Assembly (NCBI GenBank): GCA_020633435.1
Contig: JACKDP010000007.1
Location: 62,001-126,000 of the forward strand
Length of the DNA stretch: 64,000 nt
Direction of reading: 5' to 3'
DNA from: Myxococcales bacterium
Lineage (GTDB): Bacteria; Myxococcota_A; Bradymonadia; UBA7976; UBA1532
Shown: piece after piece, positions 49,897-58,962 of the stretch
Layout: every line of letters begins with the position of its first letter
Numbering within the stretch: position 1 is the stretch's first letter
Program-made: the position numbers and the translations under genes
Notes under the pieces: model-generated
Databases searched by the model: none
Told to the model about the DNA's origin: nothing
Seen by the model: the letters and a program-made list of their open reading frames with translations, nothing else

Positions 49897-51225
49897 ATGA
49901 CCGACCTGACCTTCGAGACGACCCTGGCCGACGCCCGCGCCAGCGCCCAGGGCCTGCTCGACTTCATCGACGCCTCGCCCACCCCCTACCACGCCGTCGA
50001 CCAGGCCAGCCGCGCCCTCCAGGCGGCGGGCTTCGAGGCGCTGCGCGAGGACACCCGCTGGGTGCTCGAGCCCGGCCGGGCCTACTACGTCGTGCGGGGC
50101 AGCGGCTCCATCATCGCGTTTCGGCTGGGCACCGCGCCGGCGGCCGAGGCGGGCTTCCGGCTGCTCGGCGCCCACACCGACTCCCCCAACCTGCGCCTCA
50201 AGCCGCGCCTGGCCAAGAGCGCCCATGGCTACGCCCTGCTGGACGTGGAGCCCTACGGCGGCCTGACGCTGGCCACCTGGACGGACCGTGACCTGGGCCT
50301 CGCCGGGCAGGTGAGCTACCGGGCCGGCGAGACGGTGCAGACCTCCCTCGTCCGCTTCGACAAGGCCCTCTGCCGCATCCCCAACCTGGCCATCCACCTG
50401 AACCGGACGGTCAACGACGAGGGCCTCAAGCTCAACAAGCACAGCCACGTCGCCCCGGTGCTGGCCCACTTCGCCGGCGAGGGCAACCCCTCGGATCTCT
50501 TGAAGGAAATGCTCGCCGAGGCCGTGGGGACGACGCCCGGGGCCATCCTGGGCCACGACCTGATGCTCTACGACCTGCAGCGCGGCGCCTTCAGCGGGCT
50601 CAAGGACGAGTTCTTCCAGGTGGCCCGCCTGGACAACCTGGCCATGACCCACGCCTGCCTCTGCGCGCTGCTGGCCACCCCCGGCGACGTCCCGCAGACG
50701 CGCGTCATCGGCCTGTACGACCACGAGGAGGTGGGCAGCCTGTCGAGCCGCGGGGCCGACTCCAGCTTCATGCAGGACGTGCTCACCCGCATCGCCGGGG
50801 ACGGCGTCGACCAGCTCCCCCGAGCCGTCGCCCGCAGCCACCAGGTCAGCGCCGACATGGCCCATGGCGTCCACCCCTGCTACGCCGACAAGCACGACGG
50901 GACGCACAGCCCCGTCATGAACGGCGGGCCGGTGATCAAGACCAACGTCAACACCCGCTACGCCACCGAGGGCAGCACCGGCGCGCTCTTCCGCCTCGCC
51001 TGCCAGCTCGAGGGCGTGCCCGTGCAGGAGTTCGTCAACCGGCCCGACCTGGCCTGCGGCACCACCATCGGCCCCATCTCGGCGGGTCGGCTGGGGGTGC
51101 CGACGGTGGACGTGGGCAACCCCATGTGGGCCATGCACAGCATCCGCGAGATGGCCGGCACGGCCGACCACGTGCTCATGGGGCGGGCGCTGGCGCGGTT
51201 CCTCGTGGAGCCGGGCTTCCCCTGA
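49897..51225 (+). CDS. apeB: M18-family aspartyl aminopeptidase
   Basis: The 442-residue cytosolic enzyme removes N-terminal Asp or Glu from peptides using two metal ions. It shows the family set: LLGAHTDSPNLRLKP (first metal His and catalytic Asp), YDHEEVGSLSSRGA (catalytic Glu and ligand), MAHGVHPCYADKHDG and DVGNPMWAMHSIREM (last His ligand). The length is normal. The ATG is chosen because it starts the conserved N-terminus (LLDFIDASPTPYHAV) and follows GGTGG. It is divergent from the DUF4157 gene but otherwise stands alone; the next gene is on the other strand. Confidence 0.95.
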   Translation: MTDLTFETTLADARASAQGLLDFIDASPTPYHAVDQASRALQAAGFEALREDTRWVLEPGRAYYVVRGSGSIIAFRLGTAPAAEAGFRLLGAHTDSPNLRLKPRLAKSAHGYALLDVEPYGGLTLATWTDRDLGLAGQVSYRAGETVQTSLVRFDKALCRIPNLAIHLNRTVNDEGLKLNKHSHVAPVLAHFAGEGNPSDLLKEMLAEAVGTTPGAILGHDLMLYDLQRGAFSGLKDEFFQVARLDNLAMTHACLCALLATPGDVPQTRVIGLYDHEEVGSLSSRGADSSFMQDVLTRIAGDGVDQLPRAVARSHQVSADMAHGVHPCYADKHDGTHSPVMNGGPVIKTNVNTRYATEGSTGALFRLACQLEGVPVQEFVNRPDLACGTTIGPISAGRLGVPTVDVGNPMWAMHSIREMAGTADHVLMGRALARFLVEPGFP

Positions 51226-51229
51226 GCCC

Positions 51230-51502
51230 CTACCGCCGGTGCCGCCAGCGCCGGCGCCCCACCCGGGGCCGCGCCGCGCGGGCCGCCAGGGCGGCCTCGT
51301 CGATCTCGAAGCGGACGTCGCTGAAGCAGCCGTCCGGGTAGTCGGGGTGGGGCACGTCCGTCACCACCATCCGCACGACGCCCTCGGTGTAGACCGTCGT
51401 CTTCGCGCCGGCCGGGGGCTCGCCGAGGGCCTGGCAGACGGGGCAGTCGGGGTGGAAGGCGTCGCCCAGGGAGAGGTCGGGGGGGCAGGTGCGCTGGCTC
51501 AT
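51230..51502 (-). CDS. Small hypothetical protein with Cys pairs
   Basis: The 90-residue protein has a CPVC pair near residue 21 and two further cysteines, and ends in an Arg-rich tail. It has no signal or membrane helix. I do not recognise it. The ATG follows GAGGATGGTCCC. Its stop is four bases after the aminopeptidase stop on the other strand. Confidence 0.6.
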   Translation of the reverse strand: MSQRTCPPDLSLGDAFHPDCPVCQALGEPPAGAKTTVYTEGVVRMVVTDVPHPDYPDGCFSDVRFEIDEAALAARAARPRVGRRRWRHRR

Positions 51503-51609
51503 GGGACCATCCTCATCGCGGGGGGCGTCCAGTCGCCCCACCAGCTATCGGTCAGTCGCGGCGCGTGTCGCAGGATTTCTCGCGATCGGGCGAAAAAAGT
51601 TCGCTCACG

Positions 51610-52887
51610 TCAGGGCCGGGGCGGCGGCTCGGTGAGGATGACGGTCAGGCCGCTGCCGTCGTAGACGCCATCTCCCGGGTCCAGATCCCAGCCCGTGCCG
51701 AGGCCGAAGGCCAGGTACGGCGGCAGGTGCACGGCCACCCGCGTCACCAGGCGGTGCGCGGCGTCGGCGTCCACGAAGGGGGGCGGCGTGCCGGTGGGCT
51801 GCCGCTCGGCGCGCAGCAGGCCCACGTCCGCCATGACGGTCGCGTCTGCCGGCCAGCGCAGCCGCAGCGACCACAGCCGGCGGTCCTCGCCAAAGGTCAC
51901 CGGCGCCTCCCGCGTGCGCGCGAATTCCTGAGTAGATTCGAGCCAGTACGCCTCCACGCCCACCCGGCCGGGCAGCGTGGCCAGGGCGTACAGGCGGCCC
52001 TCCGTCCGCCCCTCGGCCTCGCGCAGCGCCCGCGCCCCGGCCCAGGCGTCATCGACGTCGACGTGCAGCACCGTGGCCCCGACGGTCACCCGCTCGCCCG
52101 CCCACTCCACCAGCGCCCCGGCCAGGGTGGCGGCGCGGCGGTGGGTGAACGTCGCCGCCGCGTCCGCCGGATCGGCCACCTCCGTGGTGTGCGGGAGCAC
52201 GAGGCCCGCGTACAGCTCCCCGCGCACGCCGGCCCAGCGCGCCGAGGCCAGCTCCAGGGCGAAGGCCAGGGGGGCGTCGCGCTGGTCGCGCGTCTCCTCC
52301 AGCTCCGCCCCGCGCGACTCCGCCAGGGCGTAGGCGGCGTTCACGAACGGATCGAGGGCGAACGCCCGCAGCCGCGCCTCCCCCAGCGCCGCGATCCGGG
52401 CCCCCACCACCGCCTCCAGGTCGGCGTCCTCCTTCTCCCAGCGCGGGAAGAGGTGGGCCTCGAAGAAGAGCGGCGAGCCGCCCAGGTCGTCGCCGGCGAC
52501 CACGAGCCGCGCCAGGTGGCTCCGGGTCTGGCGGTCGTCGAGCTGGTGGTAGCGCACGCCCACCGAGACGCCCGCCCCCACGGGCCACGCCGTCTTCAGC
52601 TCCACGGCGTTCGTCAGGGTGAACTCGGTGATGCTCTGCACGTAGAGCCGCGCGCCGCGGTCGGTGGCCTGCCAGGCGGCCTCGTCCCCCAGGGGGAAGC
52701 CGCCGATGCGCTGGTCGAAGGGGTACTCCAGGTACTGCGGATCCCGCGCCTGCTGGAGCTGGGCCCCGTCCGGGTCCGGGCGGCCGTGGCGATCCTCCAG
52801 GCGCCGCCAGACGGTGAGCCAGTCGGCCTCCAGCGTGAAGGCCGGCGGGGCCAGGAGGGCCGCCAGCAGCGGCGCGGCCGCCCACAT
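51610..52887 (-). CDS. Putative outer-membrane beta-barrel protein
   Basis: The 425-residue protein has a signal-like start (MWAAAPLLAALLAPPAFT) and a long run of amphipathic strands with aromatic girdle patterns (TEFTLTNAVELKTAWPVGAG, RVGVEAYWLES, YLAFGLGTGWDL). This is the appearance of a large barrel, though the last residue is not the usual Phe, so membership is uncertain. Its start lies three bases after the Ppx/GppA stop, so it shares that transcript. No link of function with polyphosphate hydrolysis is evident. Confidence 0.65.
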   Translation of the reverse strand: MWAAAPLLAALLAPPAFTLEADWLTVWRRLEDRHGRPDPDGAQLQQARDPQYLEYPFDQRIGGFPLGDEAAWQATDRGARLYVQSITEFTLTNAVELKTAWPVGAGVSVGVRYHQLDDRQTRSHLARLVVAGDDLGGSPLFFEAHLFPRWEKEDADLEAVVGARIAALGEARLRAFALDPFVNAAYALAESRGAELEETRDQRDAPLAFALELASARWAGVRGELYAGLVLPHTTEVADPADAAATFTHRRAATLAGALVEWAGERVTVGATVLHVDVDDAWAGARALREAEGRTEGRLYALATLPGRVGVEAYWLESTQEFARTREAPVTFGEDRRLWSLRLRWPADATVMADVGLLRAERQPTGTPPPFVDADAAHRLVTRVAVHLPPYLAFGLGTGWDLDPGDGVYDGSGLTVILTEPPPRP

Positions 52888-52890
52888 GGG

Positions 52891-54378
52891 TCAGGCGATG
52901 ACCAGCGAGACGCCCACGAGGCCGAGCAGGCGCGCCTCGTCGTCCAGGTCGGCGCGGGTGAGGGGGCGCTCGTCCAGCCAGCCCGGCGGGAAGCGCAGGG
53001 TGCAGGTGTTGCCGTCCAGGCTCAGATCCGCGGGCGGCCGCCGCGAGGGGCTGCGGGTGCGGTTGAGGCAGACCGAGAGCCGCAGCAGCAGGGCGAGCCG
53101 CAAGACGAGCTCCAGCTCCGCGCAGCCCAGATCCAGGATGGCCTGCCGGTCGATCTTGCGGCGGTGGGAGAGCACCAGCGCCGCCAGCAGCGCGTGGTCG
53201 CGGTACGAGAAGCCGGGCATCTCGGCGTTCTTGACGAGGTACGCCCCGTGCCGGTGGTGGCCGGCGTAGGCGATGGTCTTGCCCACCTCGTGCAGCGCGG
53301 CGGCCCAGCCCAGGTACAGGCGCGCGCGGGTCGCGTCGACGTCCATCCCCGGCAGGGCCTGCTCCAGGAGCTGCATCGCGACGGTGCGCACCCGCGCCGC
53401 CTGGGCCACGTCCACGCCGAAGCGCGTCTGCAGGCGGTCGACGGTGCGGTCGCGCACGTCCTCCGACCCGCCGCGCCCGATGAGGTCGAAGAGCACCCCC
53501 TCGCGCAGGGCCCCCTTGGCCGCCTGCAGCTCGTCGATGCGCAGGCTGCGGAAGAGGGCCTTGAGCACGGCGTAGCCCCCGGGGAGGACGGCGCGCCGGT
53601 CCGGGCTCAGGGCCGGGATGTCGAGGGCGTCCACATGGCCGGCGTCCACCAGGGCGTCCTCCAGGTGGGCCAGGCCCTTGGCGGTGATGCCGGTGTCCGA
53701 CCAGCCCGAGGCCAGCAGCATGGTGCGGATGGCGTTGATGGTGCCCGACGATCCATGGGCCACCGACCAGCCCAGGCCCCGGTAGATGCGGTGCACCGGG
53801 CTGAGCTCCAGCCGGGCGGCGATGAACGCTTTCTGCAAGCGATCCGCGGTGATGCGGCCGTCGGGGAAGTAGCGGCGCGAGAAGCTCACGCAGCCCATCT
53901 CCAGGCTGTCGGACTGCTCGATCTCGGGGCCGGTGCCCACGATGCACTCGGTGCTGCCGCCGCCGATGTCCACCACGAGGCGGCGCTGCCCGCCGTCATC
54001 CTGGCCGTGGGTGACGCCCAGGTAGATGAGGCGCGCCTCCTCCTGCCCCGAGATGGTCTCGATGGGGTGGCCCAGGGCCGCCTCGGCCAGGGCGAGCACG
54101 ACGTCGCTGTTGCTGGCGCGCCGCAGCGTGTTGGTGCCGACCGCGCGCACCCGGTCGGGGGCGAAGGCCGCGAGGCGCTGCCCGAACCGCTTGAGGCAGT
54201 CCAGCGCGCGCATCAACGCCGCCTCCGACAGCCGGTCCTTCGCGTCCAGGCCGGCCGCGAGCTGCACGCGCTCCCGCAGCTTGTCGATGATGTGGACCTC
54301 GCCGTCCTGAATCCGGGCCACCACCAGGTGGAAGCTGTTGGAGCCCAGATCGACGGCGGCGACAGCGGTACCGGGCAT
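52891..54378 (-). CDS. Ppx/GppA-family phosphatase
   Basis: The 495-residue protein belongs to the exopolyphosphatase / pppGpp phosphatase family. It has the ASKHA nucleotide-binding signatures AVDLGSNSFHLVVARI at the N-terminus and VVDIGGGSTECIVG at about residue 130. The C-terminal HD-like helical domain contains LHEVGKTIAYAGHHRHGAY. It hydrolyses polyphosphate or pppGpp, linking phosphate storage and the stringent response; sequence alone does not separate the two. A GTG precedes the ATG by one codon. The barrel gene follows by three bases. Confidence 0.92.
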   Translation of the reverse strand: MPGTAVAAVDLGSNSFHLVVARIQDGEVHIIDKLRERVQLAAGLDAKDRLSEAALMRALDCLKRFGQRLAAFAPDRVRAVGTNTLRRASNSDVVLALAEAALGHPIETISGQEEARLIYLGVTHGQDDGGQRRLVVDIGGGSTECIVGTGPEIEQSDSLEMGCVSFSRRYFPDGRITADRLQKAFIAARLELSPVHRIYRGLGWSVAHGSSGTINAIRTMLLASGWSDTGITAKGLAHLEDALVDAGHVDALDIPALSPDRRAVLPGGYAVLKALFRSLRIDELQAAKGALREGVLFDLIGRGGSEDVRDRTVDRLQTRFGVDVAQAARVRTVAMQLLEQALPGMDVDATRARLYLGWAAALHEVGKTIAYAGHHRHGAYLVKNAEMPGFSYRDHALLAALVLSHRRKIDRQAILDLGCAELELVLRLALLLRLSVCLNRTRSPSRRPPADLSLDGNTCTLRFPPGWLDERPLTRADLDDEARLLGLVGVSLVIA

Positions 54379-54488
54379 CACGCCCCCATCCCTCGTTTCA
54401 CACCCTGGTGTAGCAGAAACAGTCCACCGATGGATGAGCGGTGCTCCCCCGGGGCCCTCCCGGCGCCGCCAGGCCGCCTCCCGCGGGC

Positions 54489-54503
54489 TGGCACGGCCGT
54501 TGC
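54489..54503 (+). promoter_or_regulatory. Sigma-54 promoter
   Basis: TGGCACGGCCGTTGC matches the sigma-54 consensus TGGCACG-N4-TTGC with GG and GC exactly ten bases apart. Transcription should start near 54515, leaving a 25-base leader with GGAGG before the ATG at 54540. Sigma-54 promoters need an AAA+ activator; none is encoded in the window. Confidence 0.75.
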
Positions 54504-54539
54504 GAACGGGTGGGGCAGATCTGCACCGTGGAGGACGGC

Positions 54540-56111
54540 ATGCGACGAGCGCTCTGTGCTCTCGTCCTGGCATGCGCGCTGCCCGCCTTCGCCGCACCCG
54601 CGGCGCCTGGGGTGGTCATGCGCGTCGACGACCAGGAACTGTTCGTGAACCTGGGCCAGCGCGACGGGGTGCGCGCCGGCAGCCGCCTGGCGCTCTACCG
54701 CCGGGTCGTGCTCACCCACCCGCTCAGCGGCGCCGAGGTGGAGGACCGCTTCCCCATCGGCGTGGTGGAGGTGGCCGAGGCGGGGGAGCTCCTCTCCATC
54801 GTCCGCAGCTTCGGCCAGCTCCGGCGGCCGCCCGCCCCCGGCGACTACGTGGATCGCGACGGCCCCGCGCCGCCGCCCGTGGTGGTGGCCGCCGTGCCCG
54901 GGGCCCCCCCGCCCGAGCCCGATCTGGCGGCGCTGCACGCGACGCTGCTGGCGAGCATGGGGCATGAGCCCGGGGTCCAGGCCGAGGCCCTGAAGGCCTG
55001 GCGCCGCGCCTTCCCGCAGTCGGATCGGGCCGCCGCCGTGGACGTGGCCATCGCCGAGCTGGAGGCCCAGGCCGCCGCGCCGCCAGCGACGTCCCCGCGT
55101 GGCCCCGACGACGGCCCGCTCCTGGTGCGCCACCAGCCGGTGGCGGTGGTGGAGGAGGGGCGTCCCCTGGAGCTCTCGGTGGCGGTGGTCCAGGCCGAGG
55201 AGGTCGACGAGGTGCACCTGCTCGTCCGCCCCGGCCGCTCGGCCGATCTCGATCGCGCGCCGCGGACGTGGCAGACGGTGGCGATGAGCCGCGCCGGCGA
55301 CCACTACTGGCGCGCGGCCATGCCGCCCGACCTCCTGGCCCGACCGGGCGAGGTGGAGTACGTCCTGGAGGCCATCCGCATGGACGGGCGGGCCGAGGTC
55401 GTGGCCGGCGACCTGCTGCGCCCGCTGCGCATCGCCGTCAAGCCCATGGCCCTCACGACCCGCGAGGCCGGGCCCAGCCACGCCGAGTTCTTCTTTCGTT
55501 ACGTGGACTTCAACGTCAGCGAGGGGGGCGGCGACCGCTACTACCAGACGGAGGCGCGCTTCCGGTACGGGGTGCGCTTCGGGTTCCTGCACGCCGTCGA
55601 GGTGGGCGTCGGGCTGCTCAACGGCGAGGGCGGGCGGGTGAAGTTCCTCGACGACGGCGGCGAGCCGCGGGCCATCTCGCTGGGCTACGCCTTCGGGGGG
55701 CTGGAGCTGGCCGTGGCCCCCGCCCTGGGCCTGGGGGCCCGCCTCTCGGGGGGCAACTCCCGGCCGGGCGCCGGCAAGGAGGGCACGTCCGTCCTCGGCG
55801 CCCAGGGCTACCTGCGCATCGGCGAGGACGACGGCACCCACCTCATCGTCGGCGCCGGGGCCGACGACACCCTCGGCAGCCGGTACTTCGCCGAGCTGCA
55901 CATCGACGCCTTCGACCGCGTGCCCCTGCGGGCCGGCGCGGAGGCGACCAGCCTGCCGGTGGACGCCGACTACGGCGTGCGCCTGTCGGGCGCGGTGGGC
56001 TACCGCGTCGCCGACTGGGCCACGCTGCTCGTCGAGACCGGCTGGAACGCCCGCACCATCAACCACTACGGCTTCACCGGCGGCGCCGGCGTGGCCCTGG
56101 ACTGGGAGTGA
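54540..56111 (+). CDS. Exported protein with FlgT-like N-terminal domain and outer-membrane barrel-like C-terminus
   Basis: The 523-residue protein has a signal peptide (ALCALVLACALPAFA). Residues about 22-110 resemble the FlgT C-terminal fold (MRVDDQELFVNLGQRDGVRA, SRLALYRR). The middle is a beta-sandwich (LELSVAVVQAEEVDEVHLLV). The last 210 residues are amphipathic strands ending in GVALDWE, so this end may be a barrel or a barrel-like periplasmic sheet. It is the first gene of a pair under the sigma-54 promoter and has the strong site GGAGGACGGC. The partner gene repeats the same middle and C-terminal layout, suggesting paralogues. Confidence 0.75.
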   Translation: MRRALCALVLACALPAFAAPAAPGVVMRVDDQELFVNLGQRDGVRAGSRLALYRRVVLTHPLSGAEVEDRFPIGVVEVAEAGELLSIVRSFGQLRRPPAPGDYVDRDGPAPPPVVVAAVPGAPPPEPDLAALHATLLASMGHEPGVQAEALKAWRRAFPQSDRAAAVDVAIAELEAQAAAPPATSPRGPDDGPLLVRHQPVAVVEEGRPLELSVAVVQAEEVDEVHLLVRPGRSADLDRAPRTWQTVAMSRAGDHYWRAAMPPDLLARPGEVEYVLEAIRMDGRAEVVAGDLLRPLRIAVKPMALTTREAGPSHAEFFFRYVDFNVSEGGGDRYYQTEARFRYGVRFGFLHAVEVGVGLLNGEGGRVKFLDDGGEPRAISLGYAFGGLELAVAPALGLGARLSGGNSRPGAGKEGTSVLGAQGYLRIGEDDGTHLIVGAGADDTLGSRYFAELHIDAFDRVPLRAGAEATSLPVDADYGVRLSGAVGYRVADWATLLVETGWNARTINHYGFTGGAGVALDWE

Positions 56112-56116
56112 AGAGC

Positions 56117-57262
56117 ATGACCACGCGCTGCTTCGCCCTCGGCGCGCTCGCCGCCGCTCTGCTCGTCGCTGGCGCGGCGGGCGCCCAGGAGGCCGCGCCG
56201 GCCGCGCCGGCCGCGCCGGCCGCCCCGCCCCCGGTGGCCCCGCCCACGGTCCCCCCGCCGGCCGAGGAGCCGCGGGTGCTGCACGTCCCCGTCGACAGCG
56301 CCCCGCCCGACCAGCCCCTGGCCATCACCGTCGAGGTGAGCGAGGCCGGCCGCCTCGCCCAGCTCACGCTGCACATCCAGAGCGCGGCGGGGGAGGCCCT
56401 CTCGACGCCGTTCGAGCGGCAGGGGCCCATCACCTACGTGGCCACCATCCCGGCGGCGTTCACGGCCGCCACCCGCGTGGCCTACGCCATCGAGTCGACG
56501 GACCGGGCCGGCCAGGTGCGCGCGCACTTCGCCAGCGCGGCCGCCCCCCACTGGGTCGATCTGCACGGCCGGGGCCGGTCCGCGCAGCAGCGGGCCCAGC
56601 TCGCGCGGTACGGCGGGCGCCGCAACCAGGCCGGCGTCGACGCCGAGCTGGTGGCCTTCGGCGGCCGCGAGGAGCAGGGCCAGGTCACGGACGACTACAG
56701 CGACGCCTGGATCGACGTGCACGCCCAGTACATCTACCGGCCCCTCACCATCGTGCACGACATCCGGTTCGGCGCCGGCTTCATGCGCGCCTCGCTGCCC
56801 GAGGTGGACGGCGTCCAGGCGGTCTCGGGCCGCTCCCCCGGCCTCAACTACGGAGAGGCCGAGGTGAACCTGGAGCTGCTCGACTGGTTCAGCGTCGGCG
56901 GCCGCCTCGTCCTGGGGGCCAACGAGGAGGGCTTCGTGGTGGGCGCCGGCGGCATCTTCCGGCTGGGCGACATCGCCGGGAACCACCTGGCGGTCGACCT
57001 GGAGACCATCGGGGACGTCGGCGGCCGCCGGGACATCCGGTTCCACTGGACGACGGTGCCCCGCTTCCCGATGGCCCTGGGCGTCACCTTCACCGACTGG
57101 CCCGACGAGCGCCTCGCGGGGCAGTCCACGCTGCTGTCCTATGACCTGGGCGTCGAGCTCACGGCGGGCACCCGCCTGGCCCTGCGCGTCGGCGCCGCCA
57201 ACCGCCCCCAGAGCGTGCGCGCCGGCCTCCTGGGCGGCCTGGGCTTCAGCCACGCGTTCTGA
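56117..57262 (+). CDS. Exported outer-membrane beta-barrel protein, partner of the preceding gene
   Basis: The 381-residue protein has a signal peptide (FALGALAAALLVAGAAGAQ), an Ala/Pro spacer, a beta-sandwich (residues about 55-140, LAITVEVSEAGRLAQLTLHI) and a run of amphipathic strands ending in LGGLGFSHAF. The final Phe is a barrel assembly signal. It starts five bases after the preceding stop and shares the sigma-54 transcript. The sandwich-plus-barrel layout repeats that of its neighbour. The ligand is unknown. Its end overlaps the amidotransferase gene on the other strand by 17 bases. Confidence 0.8.
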   Translation: MTTRCFALGALAAALLVAGAAGAQEAAPAAPAAPAAPPPVAPPTVPPPAEEPRVLHVPVDSAPPDQPLAITVEVSEAGRLAQLTLHIQSAAGEALSTPFERQGPITYVATIPAAFTAATRVAYAIESTDRAGQVRAHFASAAAPHWVDLHGRGRSAQQRAQLARYGGRRNQAGVDAELVAFGGREEQGQVTDDYSDAWIDVHAQYIYRPLTIVHDIRFGAGFMRASLPEVDGVQAVSGRSPGLNYGEAEVNLELLDWFSVGGRLVLGANEEGFVVGAGGIFRLGDIAGNHLAVDLETIGDVGGRRDIRFHWTTVPRFPMALGVTFTDWPDERLAGQSTLLSYDLGVELTAGTRLALRVGAANRPQSVRAGLLGGLGFSHAF

Positions 57263-57815
57263 GGCCGAGGAAGCGCGCCAGCAGGCGATCCCCCTCGGGC
57301 GTCAGGATGCTCTCCGGGTGGAACTGCACCCCCTCTACGGGCAGGCGCTCGTGCCGAACCCCCATGATTTCGCCCTCTTGCGTCCACGCGCTCACCGCGA
57401 GCGCGGGGGGCAGCGCCGTCGCCGCGAGGGAGTGGTAGCGGCCGGCCACGAAGGGCTGCGGCAGGTCGGCGTAGAGGGTGCGGCCGTCGTGGTGCACCGG
57501 CGAGGCCTTGCCGTGCATGAGCTGGCGGGCGGGCCCCACGGTGCCGCCGAGCAGGTGCACGAGGGCCTGGTGCCCCAGGCAGACGCCCAGGATGGGGTGC
57601 GTCTCCAGGGTGGCGGCCAGCACGGCGAGGGCGAACCGGGCGTCCTCGGGCCGGCCCGGCCCCGGCGAGATGACGACGTGCGTGGGGTCGTCGGCGAGGG
57701 CCTCGGCCACCGTGCCCGCGCGCAGCACCCGCACCGCCGCCCCCAGCACCCGGAGCGCCTGGACGAGGTTGTGGGTGAAGGAGTCGTGGTTGTCGATGAC
57801 GACGACCCGCTTCAT
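57246..57815 (-). CDS. Glutamine amidotransferase, TrpG/PabA type
   Basis: The 189-residue protein is a class I glutaminase: HDSFTHNLVQAL at the start, GVCLGHQAL (nucleophile Cys 79) and VEGVQFHPES (His and Glu of the triad). Its length and IDNHDSFT start fit anthranilate or para-aminobenzoate synthase component II, which supplies ammonia to TrpE or PabB. Neither partner gene is beside it, so the pathway (tryptophan or folate) cannot be assigned. The ATG overlaps the peptidase stop as ATGA, suggesting coupled translation with an unrelated enzyme. Confidence 0.9.
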   Translation of the reverse strand: MKRVVVIDNHDSFTHNLVQALRVLGAAVRVLRAGTVAEALADDPTHVVISPGPGRPEDARFALAVLAATLETHPILGVCLGHQALVHLLGGTVGPARQLMHGKASPVHHDGRTLYADLPQPFVAGRYHSLAATALPPALAVSAWTQEGEIMGVRHERLPVEGVQFHPESILTPEGDRLLARFLGLRTRG

Positions 57816-58831
57816 CGATCGGCCAGCTCCACCACCACGGCCTGCAGCCCGTCCACCAGGCGCGCCATCCGCGAGAAGTCGAGCGTCTCGGGCCGGTCCG
57901 TCGGCTCGTGGTAGTGCCGGTTCCGCAGGAAGGAGGTGTCGGTGATCATCAGCGCGTCGGGGAAGCCGGCCTCCCAGAACGAGGCGTGGTCCGAGAAGTC
58001 GATGCCCGTCACGAAGGCCGGGGCCGCGATGCTCTGGCTCGGGAACTTCGCCGCCGCCCGGAACGCCCCGATGGCCCGCTGGACGACGGGTCGCGCCTCC
58101 AGGTTGCCCACGAAGGCCACGAAGTCGGCGGTGTCGGGGTAGAGCTTCGCCAGGCCAGGCACCGGGTAGCGCTGGGTGCCCGGGGCCGGGTCGTAGAAGC
58201 CGAGCATCTCCAGCGAGATCATGGCGGTGACCTGCACCTTCTCCCGCGCGAGGGCCTGGGCGTAGACGTAGCTGCCCATGAAAGGGCCGCGGAACCACGG
58301 GGGCTCCTCGTTGGTGAACGCCACGAACCGGACGGTGCGCGCGAGGGGGCGGCCGTTGAGCCGGCGCGCCAGCTCCAGCAGCAGGGCCACGCCGCTGGCG
58401 TTGTCGTCGGCGCCCGGGGTCTCGGGCACCGAGTCGTAGTGGGCCCCGATGACGACGACCTCGGCCGCCCGCGTGGTGCCCGGCAGCACCACCTCCAGGT
58501 TCTCGACGGGGTACTGGCGCGCCTGGTACGGCAGCCGCCGCGGCTGGTAGCCGGCCCGCGTCAGCTCGGCCACGATGTGGTCGGCCGAGGCCTTCAGGTG
58601 GGTCTGGTGGGTGACGTCCCGCGGGCCCTGGGCCAGGAAGGTGACGTCGGCCTGCAGGCGGCCAGCGGTGGCGAGCTGGGCGCTCGTCAGGGGCGGCAGG
58701 GGCCCGGCGTGGCTCTGCCCCGGGGCCGCCCGCAGCCAGAGCGCCGCCGCGGCCAGCAGGCCGAAGAGCGCCAGAAAGACCAGCGAAATCCGTAGGATGG
58801 CCATGGACCACCGCTGGGGAACCACCCGCAT
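57812..58831 (-). CDS. M28-family metallopeptidase, membrane-anchored
   Basis: The 339-residue protein has an N-terminal membrane helix (AILRISLVFLALFGLLAAAA) and a periplasmic M28 (aminopeptidase Y/S-like) domain. Metal ligands and catalytic residues appear in GAHYDSVPETPGADDNASG, FVAFTNEEPPWF and DFSDHASFWEAG, and YHEPTDRPETLDF closes the site. It would release amino acids or cut peptides in the periplasm. The frame is open upstream, but this ATG has GGAGG seven bases before it and opens straight onto the anchor. It is co-translated with the amidotransferase. Confidence 0.9.
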   Translation of the reverse strand: MRVVPQRWSMAILRISLVFLALFGLLAAAALWLRAAPGQSHAGPLPPLTSAQLATAGRLQADVTFLAQGPRDVTHQTHLKASADHIVAELTRAGYQPRRLPYQARQYPVENLEVVLPGTTRAAEVVVIGAHYDSVPETPGADDNASGVALLLELARRLNGRPLARTVRFVAFTNEEPPWFRGPFMGSYVYAQALAREKVQVTAMISLEMLGFYDPAPGTQRYPVPGLAKLYPDTADFVAFVGNLEARPVVQRAIGAFRAAAKFPSQSIAAPAFVTGIDFSDHASFWEAGFPDALMITDTSFLRNRHYHEPTDRPETLDFSRMARLVDGLQAVVVELADR

Positions 58832-58962
58832 CGCCACGCCTCCGCGACCTCGCCGCGCCATCCGGAATCCACTCTCGCGCCGCAGTATGCCAGAGGCCCC
58901 GACAGTTGCGCCCGCGGCGACGCTGGGGCAGGCTCTGCCGCCGAGCCGCACGAGGAGCGCCC

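Noticed and set aside
51560..51609. Short AT-rich run with GCGAACTTTTTTCGC
   Set aside because: It looks like a terminator stem at first but the T-run is in the loop, and no stem precedes it in either direction.
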